In this document: positions 12,301 to 24,700 of the stretch, in pieces
Layout of the letters: each line of letters starts with the position of its first letter
How positions within the stretch are numbered: position 1 is the first letter of the stretch
Source: Prochilodus magdalenae
Lineage: Eukaryota; Chordata; Actinopteri; Characiformes; Prochilodontidae
Assembly (NCBI GenBank): GCA_024036415.1
Contig: JAMWET010003872.1
Coordinates: 1 to 64,000 of the forward strand
Direction: 5' to 3'
DNA: 64,000 bases
Notes under the pieces: model-generated
The model's database searches: none
What the model was told of the DNA's origin: nothing
What the model saw: the letters and a program-made list of their open reading frames with translations, nothing else
Translations under genes and position numbers: made by a program

Positions 12301-13275
12301 TGAATTTACAGGCAAAAGTAATAATAATTTTCCATTAAACCAAACTCATGTGAATGATATGAATAAAAATTATTGATTTAATGCTAGTGGAAAAGTAAAT
12401 ACATAAAGTAGACATATATTGTGATAGATTATTATTATAGCAGTGTATCTTTAGCATTCCTAATATAATCATAAAACATAGCTGATGTGTTTTACTGAAT
12501 AAAATACCAAAAGAGCTAAAAGGATGTATCTCTTTTATTCATGTAAGCTGAAAATATAGTTTTTGTATTTTCAGAAATGACTGCACCGTACATTATCCTG
12601 AGAGGACATCAGGAGCTCTGATCAGTGTTGGGAAACACCTTTCCAACCTGAAGTTCAGAGTGTGGGAGAAGATGCAGGAGGTTCTCCAGTACAGTAAGTT
12701 CTGTTCCCCTTAAGGAATACGAATTTTGGAATTTTAGCCATTAACACAAAGGGAATATTGCTTACTTTTTAAATGTATTATTTTTTCATCATTTATTTAC
12801 TTTGCTTAGTTTACTGAACTGTGTGGACTATTAGCTCTCTCAACAAAAATAAACAAGGTATTTCTCAATAAAAATAGCATCATTTAACAAAACACGTAGG
12901 ACCAATAGAAGCCCAGGTGCAGCACAGAAAGTTCCTTGATGTGACTGCAGTATGCATGCACAGTGCACCTGAATTTTAAAGACCTTTTTACTAAGTAATA
13001 TAGTCGAAAACAAGTGCTAGACCAAAAATGAATGTTCAGTGATGAAGAGATTAAGCATGAAGAGAGAAATGAAGTTATTCTCACCAAAACATTCTGCAGG
13101 CATGTTGGGGAACAATATCATGGACAGCACATGCATATGCATATTGCAAATGGTATACCATCTGTGTCTTTATCTGTATCACTCTATTTTGTGCTTCTCT
13201 TGTTACTTCTGTGTACTTTGTATTCCTGCTACTGGATGCCTTGAATTTCCCTCTGGGATCAATATAGTATCTATC

Positions 13276-13325
<50 letters not shown>

Positions 13326-14124
13326 GGTATATACCTCTAGCACATGCTTAAGGTTCCTGCCTCTGTCTAACCACATGAAGTGTCTGAACAACATATAATA
13401 ACTTAACATTTCAGTGGCATACGCAATTAACCTCTAGGCCAATAGTGCAATCCATATGCAAACTGACCATACATTCATAGTTAAGCCTCCATATTTAGTT
13501 TACTATATTTGCCATCTAGCTTTACCAGGCTCTGATGTCACATTGTGTTCTCTCTCCCCAGCTCCTGTTACTCTGGACCCCAACACTGCACACCCAGACC
13601 TCCACCTGTCTGATGATCTCACTACTGTAGAACACAGATACACAGAACCATCACTTCCTGATAATCCAGAGAGATTCGATGAGTGGGAATGTGTTCTGGG
13701 TTCTGAGGGTTTTAACTCAGGGACTCACTGCTGGGACGTCCAGGTTGGAGACAGTGATAACTGGGCACTGGGTGTGATAACGGAGTCTGTAACAAGGAAA
13801 GGAGACTACATCTGGGATGCTCTGTGGTGTCTGGGCTGCTTTGAACAAAGTGTGGACTGTGCTGAAGGCAGCGGTGAAAACTGGATTTTCTGCCCAGGAC
13901 AGCCAGATCTGGACTTCACTCTTAAAGAGAAGCTGCAGAGGGTCAGAGTTCAGCTGGACTGGAACAGGGGGGAAGTGACATTCACTGATCCTCTTACTAA
14001 TACACACCTGCACACCATAACACACTCTTTCACTGAGAGAGTTCTACCACTTTTCTTTAATGAGTCAGTCCATCCTCTGAGGATCTTACCAGTGAAGATG
14101 TTCGTACAGCACAGTTGCAGCTAA
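9386..14124 (+). CDS. TRIM unit B: TRIM35/A33-like E3 ubiquitin ligase
   Basis: Six exons: 9386-9790, 11634-11729, 11864-12094, 12224-12246, 12575-12693 and 13562-14124, giving 478 codons plus stop. RING ligands are C14, C17, C29, H31, C34, C37, C50 and C53. B-box 2 ligands are C91, H94, C102, D105, C110, C113, H119 and H122. The coiled coil spans about 136-245 and PRY-SPRY starts near 292 ([27 protein letters not shown]). I chose the ATG at 9386 over an upstream in-frame one at 9326 because paralogues align from MAST/MAAR. The exon 3 donor is CAA|GTAAGA instead of the usual CAG|GT. The SPRY loop after VTRKGD is the longest in the cluster and carries three extra cysteines. The predicted role is ubiquitin ligation in innate immunity, by family. 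Unit E is its broken duplicate. Confidence 0.9.
10315..10434 (-). mobile_element. Remnant of a solo LTR in unit B intron 1
   Basis: This is the same LTR insertion as in unit E intron 1 (29596-30077), sharing the start tgttatactgggacagg, but deleted from within the LTR to beyond its far end. The junction shows aggaca microhomology. The shared position shows the LTR inserted before the A/B to D/E duplication. Confidence 0.65.
13224..13325 (+). repeat. LINE 3' end with an (ATCT)n tail in unit B intron 5
   Basis: gaatttccctctgggatcaa followed by tatagtatctatcatc and about 13 ATCT units from 13269. This is the usual form of a Tx1-like LINE 3' terminus that has expanded into a tetranucleotide microsatellite. 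Confidence 0.55.
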
Positions 14125-14175
14125 TGCTGATTAGAATGAGCTTGAGTTTATACAGACGCTTCCGGGTTTCCCGGA

Positions 14176-14313
<138 letters not shown>

Positions 14314-14775
14314 CACCTGTCTGCCTCCCCTGGTTTCCGACCTGGGCCTCTTCTAGACTCTGGTTCAGTCATTCCCCTCTTACGTTGTCTGTTATTGTTG
14401 CTTGTTTGGATTTGATCTCTTGTGTTAATAAACCGATTTGACTTTTAACTCTGCGCTCATCATTCTGGAGTCTTTTGTCCTGACAGAATGGATGAAGAAC
14501 CCATCATTACATACATATCCCATGCAAATACAAACACTGTATTTGTACAGAAACAAATGTATCTGTTTCTGGAAATAAATATCTGTTTATTTACTGTGGC
14601 ATGCTGTGGTCAAGTGTGGAACATATCACATCACTACTAGCATTACTAATATACATATGACTCATAGTCACCGTACAACTACTTTGATGCCACCACAGTA
14701 TGCACTGACAAGGCGCTTGGAGTTAGAATCAAAGTCACTAAGAATCCAGAACACTGATGCACTGCAGGGCTTTAA

Positions 14776-14986
14776 CCTCCTGAGACCCCCGTGTCCTCAT
14801 ATGAGGACATTACATTTCTGCTTCTCTGCACCATGATGCTTTTTAATACCAGTGACCCTTTGGTCTCATATGAGGACATTGCTGTACACATACAATGTTT
14901 AGTTTTCATACTTGTTAGGTCCTACTAATCATAAATAGCTGGGAGAAATTAAAATTGCACACCAAGCAAGTCCAGGTCTCAGGAGG
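14776..14986. mobile_element. piggyBac-type MITE, 211 bp
   Basis: Perfect 12-bp terminal inverted repeats (CCTCCTGAGACC and GGTCTCAGGAGG) are flanked on both sides by TTAA (14772-14775 and 14987-14990), the target site duplication of piggyBac transposons. The inside is non-coding and holds two tcatatgaggacatt blocks. It needs a transposase supplied in trans. Confidence 0.85.
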
Positions 14987-14991
14987 TTAAA

Positions 14992-16680
14992 GGCCCAGCC
15001 CCATCATGGAGTCAACAATATGGAGACAAAACAGAAAATAAAGGTACAGTAAGAAAGCTCACATAATCGAGTTCTTTCCCACCAAAGGACTCGACAGGGC
15101 TGTTATTTTACTGCAGCTATGTTAGAGTTTATGAAACAATCATTACATCGAATGCCTTCAGATCGTGGCCACATCACGACACCAGAGCATTCTACTGTTT
15201 TTAGTTACACAGTGACTGTATATCTGCTTCCAACGATAGTTTGGAATTTTAATGTAATGTAAACTTTGGAACATTTCTTTCTAATGTTTTTTGTTTTCTT
15301 TGTTTTAAAGCAGTTTGTTTCTTTTACCAAAATAAATTTGTGACTTTGCAGGTGTTTAACATTACTCTACATTGGAAATGTGTTGGAATGCAACAACAAT
15401 GACAGTTATGTGAGTGCAAAAAACAAGACAACCTTTATACAGCCATTAACCAGCACCCCATCCATATTTCCTGTAAGTCTCTCTTGAGTATATCTGCCCC
15501 TTAGGCTTGTCCGGCATTTTCGTACATTGCACAATGACAGAATGCATCTGATTGGCATTTGAAACAGACAAAGGATGCTAACTATGTTTTACGCTAAACA
15601 CAGTATCACTGCATGCCATCTTGAAGTATCTTCAGCAGATAGACTAGAAGCCAGCTGGTTACAGCAGTGAAACACAACACTGAATTTTGGACCATGCATT
15701 CTCCCATATCGGCGTCACACGTACAGACTCGGAAAGAAGGTTGCACTGATATAAATATGATGGAAACTGTGCTCACGTCCTCTTCTGTTTGAGTATTACT
15801 TCAACTCACGATCACTCTGATTGGAGAAGGGGTCCGAAGCACACACAATGGTTGGGGGAATTTCTTTCAGGTAAATGGGTTTAACTAAACTTGGTAAGCC
15901 AATGTCTTCGTGTACACCTGGAATCTGAATGGTGCCCCTGATGAGAGTTTAACCACATGTGTTGGCACTTGAGATCCAGTTTCTATGTGGTAGCTTGCTG
16001 TCAGCTCATATACAATAGCCAATAAGCAGCCAGTTCTGAAGTCTTTTCAGTCCTATTAGAGAAATTAAAATTTTTCATGATTTATTCACCAATATTAACA
16101 AGAAGTTGAATGTTGTAATGGGCCTAATGTAAAGTGAAATGTATTATAGTGAGACAGTGAATGATGATAAGGTGAAGCTGAACTGGCGATATATTTTAAG
16201 TAGCATGGGCAAGTAAAGGCTACTGTCAGGTTTATAAAGACTACAAGTCAGGCTTCACTGAAGTAGCCTTTTTTCCATTTGTTGTTGTCATAACAAATAT
16301 TGATACTTAATATTCAATACATATTTTGTTTGTTAAAGAAATAGGTATTGTTAATGATATCTATACTGCATGCTCAGAAAAGGGCAGATCTTACAAATCT
16401 ATAGGGTTGTAGCACTGAGCACCTGGTTTTGAAACATTCGAGGTGTTCCAAAGTGTTATCTGCATTGACTGGTTATCATGAAAACCTGTCCTCGTTTCAC
16501 TGGAAACCAACACGTCATCCAGATCTTAGGTTTGTGCTAAAAAAATTCCTATTGAAAAATAAAACTAAAGTTCTGGAAAATCCAATTATTTGAGAGGTAT
16601 TATTTCAGTTACTCGTACATGAGATAAAATGTATTGAGGAAAGCACATACTGTGGAATAATGCACATAATAATGCATCAG
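14992..16680. other. Intergenic region, nothing recognised
   Basis: About 1.7 kb between the MITE and the leader of pseudogene C. I see no long reading frame, TRIM exon or named repeat. Confidence 0.5.
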
Positions 16681-16779
16681 AATAAAGCTCCTCCTCCTCT
16701 ACACCTCCTCTACCTGTTGGAGGAAGTGGATCTCAGACTGTCTCTCTGATCTTTCTTCATTCTGCATTTGCTTCACTCA

Positions 16780-16930
16780 GAGACTCCAGTGAGAAGCTTT
16801 TAAACAGGGACTGTATGTGTTTGTTTCTTGATGTGTGATTTCTGAAAGGAGCTAAACTCACTCAGTGGGATAAAGAGCTACGCTGGCTGATTCTCTACTG
16901 GGCTGCTCTCATCATTACAGACGTCCTGAG
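16780..16930 (+). promoter_or_regulatory. Conserved TRIM leader, copy C
   Basis: This is one of five near-identical leaders (C, D, F, G, H) starting actccagtgagaagctttt and ending near cagacgtcctga. It contains a 7-codon upstream ORF (ATG at 16815, TGA at 16836-16838). It is probably proximal promoter and 5' UTR; the transcription start cannot be placed from sequence. Confidence 0.45.
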
Positions 16931-16970
16931 ACACAAGGATTAGACTAAAGCAGGATAGTAGTTGGAGGAA

Positions 16971-17553
16971 ATGGCTGCTAGAAACCCTCTTCCAGAGGAA
17001 GACTTTTCATGTCCTGCATGCTGTGACATCTTCAGGGATCCTGTTCTACTGTCGTGTAGCCACAGTGTGTGTAAAACCTGTCTGCAGAAGTTCTGGGAAA
17101 CTAAGGGTTCGCAGGAATGTCCAGTTTGTAGAACAAGATCCTTCTACAAACTTCTCCTTCTTGTAATCTTGTGCTGAAGAAACTTTGTGAAGCTCTTCTG
17201 GAGAGCAGGAGTCGAAGATCTGCAGCAGGGTCTGAGGTGCTCTGCAGTCTGCACCATGAGGAACTCAAACTCTTCTGTTTGGAGGATCAGCAGCCTGTGT
17301 GTTTGGTGTGTCAGAACTCAAAGATCCACAAAAATCATGAAGTGTGTCCAGTAGATGAAGCTGTGTCTGAATTTAAGGTAAGAAACATATCTGGAACAGG
17401 GGGAAAGTGAAATTCTCTGATCTTGTAACCTGTGCACACCTGCACACTATAACAGCCACTTTCACTGAGAGAGTTCTTCCCTACTTCTGTAACAGGTCTG
17501 TCGGTCCACTGAGGGTCTTATCGGTTAAGACATCAGTAGCAGTGGAAATGTAA
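16971..17553 (+). pseudogene. TRIM unit C: chimeric TRIM pseudogene (exon 1 joined to a SPRY tail)
   Basis: Exon 1 (16971-17377) matches the other TRIM RING/B-box exons from [14 protein letters not shown], with a CPAC in place of CPVC as the first RING pair. A net +2-base change around 17140 shifts the frame after CRTRS and stops it; the B-box frame resumes at 17171. About 12 bases after the exon 1 donor the sequence jumps, near 17390, into the last 160 bases of an A/D-type SPRY exon ([10 protein letters not shown] onward, stop at 17551). All coiled-coil exons and most of the SPRY exon are missing. The flank after the stop also matches the 3' flanks of A and D. A deletion or unequal exchange between tandem paralogues explains this. 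No functional TRIM product is expected. Confidence 0.85.
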
Positions 17554-18480
17554 AAAGGGTGAATGCAGAGCGAATGGGCAGCTAGGAAGAACTGGTGCTA
17601 AGTGCTAGCTGATACGTTCAACAGTAGAATTGCTTTTGGTTTTCTGAGATTATGATCATTTGAATAGACCTCAGTGTCTTCTATTAAAGACTGGTGGACT
17701 GAGAGACACTAGAGTCTCCACACCTACACTGAGCTAATGAAGAGTCCTGTTCCAGCAATGATAATAGGACATTAGAGCCATAATAAATCATGCTCCTGTT
17801 ACTCTCTATACTTCAGTACATTTGAAGGTAAATACTTTAGTACTGTTACTCCAGTGGAGGTCTAATGAGAGGACTTTTACTGAAGAAATATGGCAGCATG
17901 ACCAGTGGCAGGAAGTTTCCTAGTTTGGCAAGTTTCCTATTATGAAACTTTAAGAAATAGCTTCATACCTGAACTCACCCCACTCAGCTGGTATATTTAT
18001 GTGTTTTTGAATGAGCTCCGTGTTTGAAATTCTATTGTTTTTTTAAAGTCTGACAGCTGCAAAATGTAAATTATCTATATATATTTTACATTCTAAACAT
18101 ATGTATTTCAGCTTTTAATTAACAGGACAAACATCAGGGCACCTTTTTTTTTTTTTTTAGATGTTCTAATGTCTTTGCTACCTACTGCTGGGTATGGGCT
18201 TGTTTCCAGGCTTAAATCCCTATAGGTAGGACAAGGGAAGAAATGTTACAAAAGGTACAATGTGATACAAAGTTAAATTAAAATGTGGGAATTGTTTATG
18301 AAAAACTGTTGGTACTTCAGTAAAATCATGATTTTGTGTATATACCATCCAATGTGTTAATGATTCTTTTTAGTTATCTTACATTTCTATTCTATTCAGT
18401 GATAATAGACTAAGGAAACCATATACTTCAATTGAATATCAGTTTATTTGACTTAGTTGATTTCCAATTACAGACTGTAG
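17554..18480. other. Third copy of the A/D-type 3' flank
   Basis: Continues from the SPRY tail of pseudogene C and follows the sequence found after units A and D (ctggtggactgagagaca, tgctacctactgctgggtat). It is more diverged and shorter. No gene. Confidence 0.6.
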
Positions 18481-18499
18481 CATATCTGTTGCTGAACAA

Positions 18500-19140
18500 T
18501 CCACTCAGACTGCCAATGTTCAGCTACCACTGCTGTGTGGAGTTTCTAATCCAAGAGGAATGATTCACTGTGTCCCTGTAGATGTACTTTGCTTAGATGT
18601 ACATTTAGAATCTTGGATGGTACTTTACTTCACCTGCTGTTCTGTAAGTTAATGCTAATGAAGGTCAAAGACGTTATTCTGTGTAAGGAATTTTGTTACC
18701 ACCTACCTCATTAATTTATTTAGGTATTGTTTATATTCTAAGGAGTGGCCACTGAAAATATACTGAGAATCGCTGTAAGATTATGTTGTCAGTCACATAT
18801 TTAACAACGACAGCACACAGAAGAAAATAAGCAAGAATCCCTGTCATTCAAAATGAAAGTAATCTTTTAGCCTCTGTGAACCATAGACAGACTGGACCCA
18901 ACACCCCCCCAAAAACTGAACACTGTGGGGCTAAATGGTCTGGTACCAACACCTGTTTAGGAAGATCAGTGACCCTGTGTGCAAAGAAGACACCTCGCCA
19001 AGAAGAGCTGGGCACAGAGGGGAACTGGCAAACATTTAAGCATGGGTGCTGTTTGTTTCTAACGGAGAAGAAGGTACTGTCACATCAGAAGCTCCAACCT
19101 GTATTAAACTGAAGTTAAATGTCTGAGAACATTAAATGAT

Positions 19141-19220
<80 letters not shown>

Positions 19221-20200
19221 CACACACACACACATGTGAGATAATCTGAGGCTCCTGGCTGGATACTATGTCCTCCAGTAACTAGATCTCATTTTACTTC
19301 ACCTAATAAAATACTTAGCTTGTGTTGAATTAGCCAAGGAAATATCAGTATGGGGGAGATTTTAAGTCACTTTAATACAAAAATCATGTATTTTCCATGT
19401 GCCACAGTCCAAGTATTCAGTTTACAAAATGTTTCAGTCACTGATCACCTCCTCCAATGGACAATCATCAACTGCTCTCAGCAGCAGAGAAGATGAACCA
19501 AAGTCATTTGCCTCTAATGAACTGCCTCTTCTAAACCATCCCTCTGTCAGCGACTCTAATCATACATTTGTCTTTATTTGCAGGATGGACATAAGCACTC
19601 ACCTCCAATGGCATTGCTAAGCTCACGCACCTTAGACATATGGTTAAGAGATCAGGTTCATAGACTCGGCTTACTTAACCCCCTCTTGAAAACAACAAGT
19701 AGGCCTGCATGCAATAAATTGGCCTTCAAACATGTGGGTTGTAGCAGTGTGAAAGTCTTTAAGAATTTAAAATTTTATTTTTTGGGAAACTTGGCTTGGA
19801 TCATTTCCTTCAAACTTTGGTCAGCACTGAAGAGAGAGTCTCTCTGTAGGAGTGGAGGGGAGCTGCAGATGTGACTGATCTACAACATTTCTGCTGTAAA
19901 TCCATCATATTATAATGTTATATTATTGGCCTTCTTTAAACAGAGAAGCCTCTGTGTGCCATGAGATATAAGTGAGGAGGAAGGGAACCACTTTAAAGTA
20001 TTCAAGCCACCAGCTATTTATGTTTGTGGCACTATCATATATTAAGTTTATACGTTTTAAAATATAAGCCAAAAATTTTAAACTCAGTATAGTATCTTTC
20101 CTTTATAGCTTACGTTTTTAGCTTATAAGAACTGTGTACTGAAGTAATCTGAAGTGGCGGATTTTAAGATCTCAAATAGTTTCTGGATGTTACTGACATC
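18500..20200. other. Intergenic region with an AT/CA microsatellite
   Basis: It holds an (AT)n tract with a short (CA)n end at 19143-19234. Open frames of 73-98 codons at 18876-19874 have no recognisable domain, and I do not call them. Confidence 0.5.
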
Positions 20201-20276
20201 CGCTTTTTCCGAGCTCCTCCTCCTTTGCACTTCATCTGCCTGTTACAGGAAGTGAATCTCATACTCTCATACACTC

Positions 20277-20431
20277 AGAGACTCCAGTGAGAAGCTTTTA
20301 AACAGGGACTGTATGTGTTTGTTTCTTGATGTGTGATTTCTGAAAGGAGCTAAACTCACTCAGTGGGATAAAGAGCTACGGTGGCTGATTCTCTACTGGG
20401 CTGCTCTGATCAATACAGACGTCCTGAAAGA
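20277..20431 (+). promoter_or_regulatory. Conserved TRIM leader, copy D
   Basis: Same leader as before C, F, G and H, with the 7-codon upstream ORF at 20313-20336. A longer out-of-frame reading (starting GTG at 20381, ADSLLGCSD) overlaps the main start codon and runs to 20698. Confidence 0.45.
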
Positions 20432-20493
20432 GAAAGTGGAGTTTGGACTGAAGGAGCCATTACAGAGGAACAGCTCAGCAGCAGGTGGAGGAA

Positions 20494-21729
20494 ATGGCTG
20501 CTAGAAACCCTCTTCCAGAAGAAGATCTTTCATGTCCTGTGTGCTATGAGATCTTCAGGGATCCTGTTGTTCTGTCGTGTAGCCACAGTGTGTGTAAATC
20601 CTGTCTGCAGAAGTTCTGGGAGACTAAGGGATCTCGAGAATGTCCAGTTTGTAGAAGAAGATCCTCTAAAGAAGAATCTCCTCGTAACCTTGCTCTGAAG
20701 AATGTGTGTGAAGCTCTTCTAGAGATCAGGAGGCAGAGATCTTTAGCAGGGTCTGAGGTGCTCTGCAGTCTGCACAATGAGAAACTCAAACTCTTCTGTT
20801 TGGATGATCAGCAGCCTGTGTGTGTGGTGTGTCATCTGTCAACGACACACAGAAATCATGAATTATGTCCTGTTGATGAAGCTGTGACCGACTTTAAGGT
20901 ATGGAATCTAGTGCATTATTTTAATATCTGAAAAGTAACACAACCAAAGTCTTCCTCAGGTAAGAAACCTGATTAACATGTACACTGAAGAGGAAATTCT
21001 GTCAGTGGGTGGGGTTTATGGGCAAAGGGCCAGATAGTACAAGTGAATCAGAAACCCAGAATAATAACAGATGTACATTTACCAATTCATAGTTCAAAGT
21101 TTCTAATCTTATCATTTGCATTTTCTGTGAGCTTGACACATTTAAATGTTACATTCATATGTTGTAGACTGAATAACATGTGCTCCCCTGTAACTGTGTA
21201 ATTACAGAAAAAGCTCAGGACTGCTCTGGAGCCTCTACAGATACACCTGAAAGTCTTAGAGTTAGATAAACGAAACTATGACCAAACAGCAGCCCACATT
21301 AAGGTAAAACATCATCTTGAACTGTGGAACATGTTGTTAATAAGCTAAAAAAATGCGAACAAGGAGCTGATTAGTGCAGCAAAAACTTGCTCAGAACACA
21401 ATGAAGGTCCTGCATCATGCTGGTGTTTCGATAAAGTTTTCAGCAGGGAATACTTATTTATTGTCTGTGTTCCCTCATATTAGAGCAAGGCAATGTTTTG
21501 ATTTATAAATGCCTTTTGATTCTGGTTAAACCAAAAACAGTAAAATATTATAGGACGACTGGCTTAATTTCTGAGCTAAATAATTGTCAGCAATCTTTAA
21601 ATGGCAGCTCTAAATATTCCTTAAAACCATTTAAGTGGGTGTAGATTTTAAACTTGTAGACATTTACTTTTTATCCAGAAATGACAAAAATGTATGAAAA
21701 ATCATACAATTGGTTTGTGGAAGAAAAAT

Positions 21730-21770
<41 letters not shown>

Positions 21771-24700
21771 TGTGCCTGAAGTACAGGTGTCAAACCATTC
21801 AATGTGCATCTACATACTTTTTAATTACTGCATAATTCCCTTAAACAAATCAAAAATAAACATTTAGAATGTAGTCAGACTGTTTATTGTACATTAGAAG
21901 TAAACATATTAAAAGCAGAAAATTATTAATGTACAAAAGCACGTTGACAAAATAGAATAAATTTGGTCTGTTGTAGATGAATCCCATAAAATGGCTTGTC
22001 AATGTATACAAGTTAAAATAAGCAATGTTTTTTGATGAAAATGTAAGTAATTGAAATATAATAACAGTATGGCCATGTCCAAAATCACCTACCTCCATAC
22101 TACACAGTTCGTAAAAGCAGTAGGTGGGAATGGCTAATGTGTGTGAATGCACAGTATTCATCAAGCAGTATGTAATGCCCTGGATGACCTACCGAATTGG
22201 TAGACATTTTGCTATCCCATACTTTAACTGAAGCTGCGGAGGCATTCAGAGGAAGAAGAATGGCAGAAATCCTTCTGTCTGTGTGTGTGTGCAAGCTACA
22301 ACCAGAAAATTAAAAGAGAAAAACAGTAAGACTATGTACCACACTAAGTAACTTTATGAGTCACTGTGTGGAGAAAATCATTTTGTCTGTTTTTTGAAGT
22401 GCTGAATTTTTAAGGCTAGCAGTAAATGGAAGCTGAGTCATATAAGTTCATATATTATAATAGCTAGCTAGTTAGCCAGTCAAGCTTCCTGTCATACGGA
22501 TGGGGCTTATAATGAATAACTTTTTATGGTCGTGTTGGTGGTGTTAGGTCAAATGTTATAGAATGTTGGTAAGATGTTGGACAATATGCTGGACAAGGTA
22601 GTTTGGATACAATACACTTGCGTAATGAAAGTGCACAGGGTCCAGTTTAGTAGGTACTGTATTAGCACATTGGTATGTGAATTTGACACCACTTATGTTT
22701 TTTGTATACCGAAAGATTTAATTAAAATTATTGTTACTCAGGGACAGGAGCATTGACAGGGTTATTCAGTTAGCCTATTCTGTCCTCACACAGGCGTGCT
22801 TGACTATGCTAGATAGATAGCTAACAAAAAGACTGAAGGCTGTTGAAAGTGCTCTCATCTTTTATGTAAAACTGAAAAACACAAGAAAATATGTATCAGC
22901 ATTTGGTCAACTTACATGCATATTGGCATTCAAAGTAAATACATGAATAAAATGAAAATGTATAAACCTCGTGTATCTTAATCTAAACATGTCGAAGGTT
23001 AAATTTAGGGCTGCACTTCTGTTCACACACGCAATAGGAATGCATTAGCCACAATGCGTTTTAATAGTTATAGCCTAGCATTCACTCATAGCTAGTGGAC
23101 AGTTAGCAACACGGAAAGCTAAGTTGCAGCTAATACCAGCAACATTCATACATCGCTGACATACTCAAAATATTTCTCCTCAAAACAATGTTGCAACATC
23201 ATAACATTAAGTGACTAACGGAAAAAGATACTCCAAGGCCTAAAACGCAGGTGAGACTGTCTCTGTACTACACTGAGGAGCGACCATGCTTCAATGACTG
23301 ACTTTTTGAGAAAACAAAAATGAAACCTAACCCATATTTGGCCACAAGGGGATAGTAAATAAACAAAATACAACACAGGCTTTTCTTTATGAATGTCTCT
23401 TTGTATAACAGTACATACCCCAATGATAACGGTCATGACAAAAACAAAACGTTTTAAAAAATAAAAACAATACACATGCCACAAATAAACATTCCTAATG
23501 CCTGTGGAAAGTAACATTCAGCTATCATTCATCTCTTTAATTTCTTCTTTAGATTATTTACCAAATTCTACAACACAAACAGCATTTCCAAAAGATCCCT
23601 CAGATGTGCTTTGCCTCTGAGGAAGTTTTTCCACTGCGAGCTGTAATCACTCCAGTAACGGCTACCAGGTCTGGTATTAAAAACTGACCACAACTGCAGC
23701 TTTGTAAACAACAACAATAAAACACTTAGAAGCCAAACTAATGTAAAGCATGCCTGACACATTGACTAAATATCACCTCAGGATAATAGGACCTGTTTTA
23801 TTCTGCTTTCTACTAGATCTGATATGTTATATATTGTTGCTATCTGCAGTCAGGCAAGTACTGTTTTCCTGGCAACCGTTAAACCCAGACTCGTCCATCA
23901 GATTGCCAGTCAGAGGAAGTGTGATTGGTCACTCCCGAGAACACGTCACCACGGCTCTACAGTCCAGTGGCAGTGCTTTACACCACTGCATTCACCGCTC
24001 TGCATTGTGCTTGGTGATGTAAGGCTTGGATGTAGTGCTCAGCCATGGAAACTCATTCCATGAAGCTCTCTACATATTGTTCCTGAGCTGATCTGAAGGA
24101 TACATGAAGTTAGGAGGTCTGTAGCGATTGACCTCTGCGCGCTATATGCTTCAGCCTCTATATGCCTCAATATGCTAATAATACCTTATTGATTGGAATT
24201 AGTTAAATGAGCATCAGCTGTTTCTGTAAACAATGGGCCACTAATGACATACCAGACCTGGGCCAAGAGTACTAAGGTGTAAATACAGAGACCACCAATC
24301 TGGTGCAAGTCAAACATTGGTCGCAGATGTCCAGCATCTGCCTGGAATAAGCCAGCATTCGGATGAAAGCCAGAAGTGGCTTAACGCTATCTACTATATG
24401 GAGGCCCGCTTATGACATACCAGACTTGAGTCAAATATACTGAGTCAACTGAGTGCAGACCTGCAGTAACCTAAGACAGATGCCAGAATTCACCCCTTAA
24501 ATGTAAAGTTAGCCAGCACTTACAAACAAAAGTCAAAATTGGCCCAACAATTCTACCACCTGGGGAGAGTTCTATGACCTCGTGGTCTATGCTCTAGAAT
24601 CTACCTGTACTGTTTAGAGTCAGAAAGTACATTTTAAACTTTCCATTGATTTCCTTAATCCAGTTTGTTGTTTGTATACTTTCCCACATTGACATAAATG

